Program-made: the position numbers and the translations under genes
Source of the DNA: Pseudomonadota bacterium
GTDB taxonomy: Bacteria; Myxococcota_A; Polyangia; Polyangiales; Ga0077539
Assembly (NCBI GenBank): GCA_023428035.1
Contig: JAEYZO010000327.1
Location: 1-5,538, forward strand
Direction of reading: 5' to 3'
Length of the DNA stretch: 5,538 bases
Shown: positions 4,660 through 5,538 of the stretch, one piece after another
How the letters are laid out: each line of letters begins with the position of its first letter
How positions within the stretch are numbered: the first letter of the stretch is position 1
The notes under the pieces: model-generated
Databases searched by the model: none
Told to the model about the DNA's origin: nothing
What the model saw: only the letters and a program-made list of their open reading frames with translations

Positions 4660-5538
4660 TCAGGGGAGGCCGCGCAGCCGCGCGAGCATCTGGAGCGCGG
4701 TGAGGTTGCGCACGTTGTAGCCGTAGCGCAGCCCCTCGGCGCTGAAGTCCGCGGGGGCGGTGTCGCCGCCGTTCATGTAGACCGAGGGGTGGACGCCGTC
4801 GTCGGAGATGCCGCGCGAGGGCAGGGGGTGCGCCGCCGCCCAGTAGTCGATGAGCGGCAGCCGGCGCGAGGCCGCGAGGCCGCGGACGACGGCGTTGAGC
4901 TCCATCGCTCGGGCCTCGGCGAGCTCGCTGTCGTTGCGGTCGGGGATGGTGCTGAGCACCGGCACCGTCCCGTGGGCGAGGGTGAGGTCGACGATGCGCG
5001 CGAGGTTCGCGGCGTAGGTCGCGGTGGGCACGCGGTCGACGTCGTTGGTGCCGTACATGATGATCGCCCACAGGGGGCGGATCGCGCGGAGCTCGCGCAG
5101 GAGCGGGGCGTCGTCGCCGCCGGCGAGGGCGTCGGCGGTGGTCCACCCCGCGGTGGCGCAGGCGCTCGCGCGGTTGAAGGGGTTGGTGCCGCCGGCCACC
5201 GTCGCCGAGCGGAACCAGGCGACGGTGGGGCCGAGCGAGGCGTAGGCGCCGAGGTTCACCCAGCCGAAGCCCACGTCGAAGAGGAAGCTCCCGCTCTCGG
5301 TGATCGAGTCGCCGATCTTGGCGAACACCCGAGGGTCGTTGCCCATCGCCGCGCCCCGGTCGCGCAGCGCGCGCAGGTTCGCCACGGTCGCCGCGTCCCA
5401 GGCCGGGAGCGCGTCGCCCGCGGGCGGGACCGTCACGGCGCCCACGTCGACGGGCGGAGGCGGTACGTCCCGCGGCGGAGGAGGTACGTCCCGCGGCGGA
5501 GGAGGTACGTCCCGCGGCGGAGGAGGTACGTCCCGCGG
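4660..5538 (-). CDS. SGNH/GDSL-family hydrolase with proline-rich repeat linker (N-terminus off window)
   Basis: This is a predicted serine hydrolase of the SGNH superfamily (esterase, acetyl-esterase or lipase-like). The frame stays open from the stop at 4660-4662 to the right edge: 292 residues, numbered here from the edge. Block I is FAKIGDSITESG with nucleophile Ser78 (GDS); the block II Gly is probably in TAGWTTADAL (about Gly131); block III is YGTNDV with Asn165; block V is DGVHPS with Asp247 and His250. Together these give the Ser-His-Asp triad and the oxyanion residues. The first roughly 30 residues are a PPPPRDV repeat and a linker, so the GTG at 5445 that could start a shorter protein is unlikely to be the true start. 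The real N-terminus, probably a signal peptide or lipobox, should lie off the right edge. Export is inferred from the linker, not seen. The phosphoesterase gene follows 58 bp downstream. The acyl substrate is unknown. Confidence 0.92.
   Translation of the reverse strand, partial: PRDVPPPPRDVPPPPRDVPPPPRDVPPPPVDVGAVTVPPAGDALPAWDAATVANLRALRDRGAAMGNDPRVFAKIGDSITESGSFLFDVGFGWVNLGAYASLGPTVAWFRSATVAGGTNPFNRASACATAGWTTADALAGGDDAPLLRELRAIRPLWAIIMYGTNDVDRVPTATYAANLARIVDLTLAHGTVPVLSTIPDRNDSELAEARAMELNAVVRGLAASRRLPLIDYWAAAHPLPSRGISDDGVHPSVYMNGGDTAPADFSAEGLRYGYNVRNLTALQMLARLRGLP
5450..5538 (-). repeat. 21-bp in-frame tandem repeat encoding PPPPRDV
   Basis: Three identical 21-bp units lie at 5471-5491, 5492-5512 and 5513-5533. 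They are preceded by a diverged copy (5450-5470) and followed by a partial copy at the window edge (5534-5538). On the coding minus strand each unit reads PPPPRDV; the last copy before the catalytic domain reads PPPPVDV. Because the unit is seven codons, gain or loss of copies keeps the frame. The array probably continues beyond the window. The perfect identity, including at wobble positions, points to recent duplication or homogenisation. Confidence 0.93.

Noticed and set aside
4160..5146. A 328-codon minus-strand frame bridging the SGNH and phosphoesterase genes
   Set aside because: It is out of frame with both genes and Arg/Pro-rich; the SGNH and phosphoesterase catalytic motifs lie in other frames.
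5478..5526. Strong Shine-Dalgarno-like GGAGGAGG on the plus strand
   Set aside because: It recurs in each tandem repeat unit as the complement of proline codons, and no start codon follows at a suitable distance.
5450..5538. CRISPR-like array
   Set aside because: The 21-bp units are directly adjacent with no spacers and encode a periodic peptide in the frame of the SGNH gene.

Overview
The window is a very GC-rich stretch of bacterial chromosome with tightly packed genes. It suggests a soil or environmental member of the Myxococcota (Polyangia or Sandaracinaceae-like). This rests on three things: strong G/C bias at third codon positions, exported proteins with Asp/Pro/Ala/Val-rich linkers after a lipobox, and a small exported protein resembling the AgmX/PglI C-terminal domain common in that group. 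The assignment is an inference from style, not from a marker gene.

Layout: (1) Positions 1-1137, minus strand, hold the N-terminal 379 codons of SelB, the selenocysteine-specific elongation factor; its C-terminal winged-helix part lies off the left edge. (2) A 55-bp divergent gap follows. (3) Positions 1193-2911, plus strand, encode a lipoprotein glycoside hydrolase of family GH1 whose core reads like archaeal LacS-type beta-glycosidases. (4) Positions 2908-3321, plus strand, encode a small exported AgmX/TonB-C-like protein that overlaps the GH1 stop codon by 4 nt. (5) Positions 3315-4601, minus strand, encode an exported, C-terminally membrane-anchored metallophosphoesterase with an N-terminal beta-sandwich, like the purple acid phosphatase architecture. 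It converges on the previous gene with a 7-nt overlap of the two 3' ends. (6) Positions 4660-5538, minus strand, encode an SGNH/GDSL hydrolase whose N-terminus runs off the right edge through a perfect 21-bp tandem repeat encoding PPPPRDV units.

How they may work together: selB is a housekeeping-type gene of the selenocysteine machinery and looks unrelated to its neighbours. The other products are exported or probably exported: a glycosidase, a small periplasmic protein, a phosphoesterase and a probable esterase. The GH1 and AgmX-like genes are translationally coupled. The SGNH and metallophosphoesterase genes run the same way 58 bp apart and may be co-transcribed. A joint role in envelope or extracellular glycoconjugate breakdown is possible but inferred only from co-location and export. 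There is no stretch over 300 bp without a gene. I saw no tRNA, rRNA, CRISPR array, insertion sequence or convincing intrinsic terminator. Nothing here clearly forms a new multi-gene system; the most unusual items are the in-frame tandem repeat, the LacS-like lipoprotein and the GH1/AgmX-like coupling.
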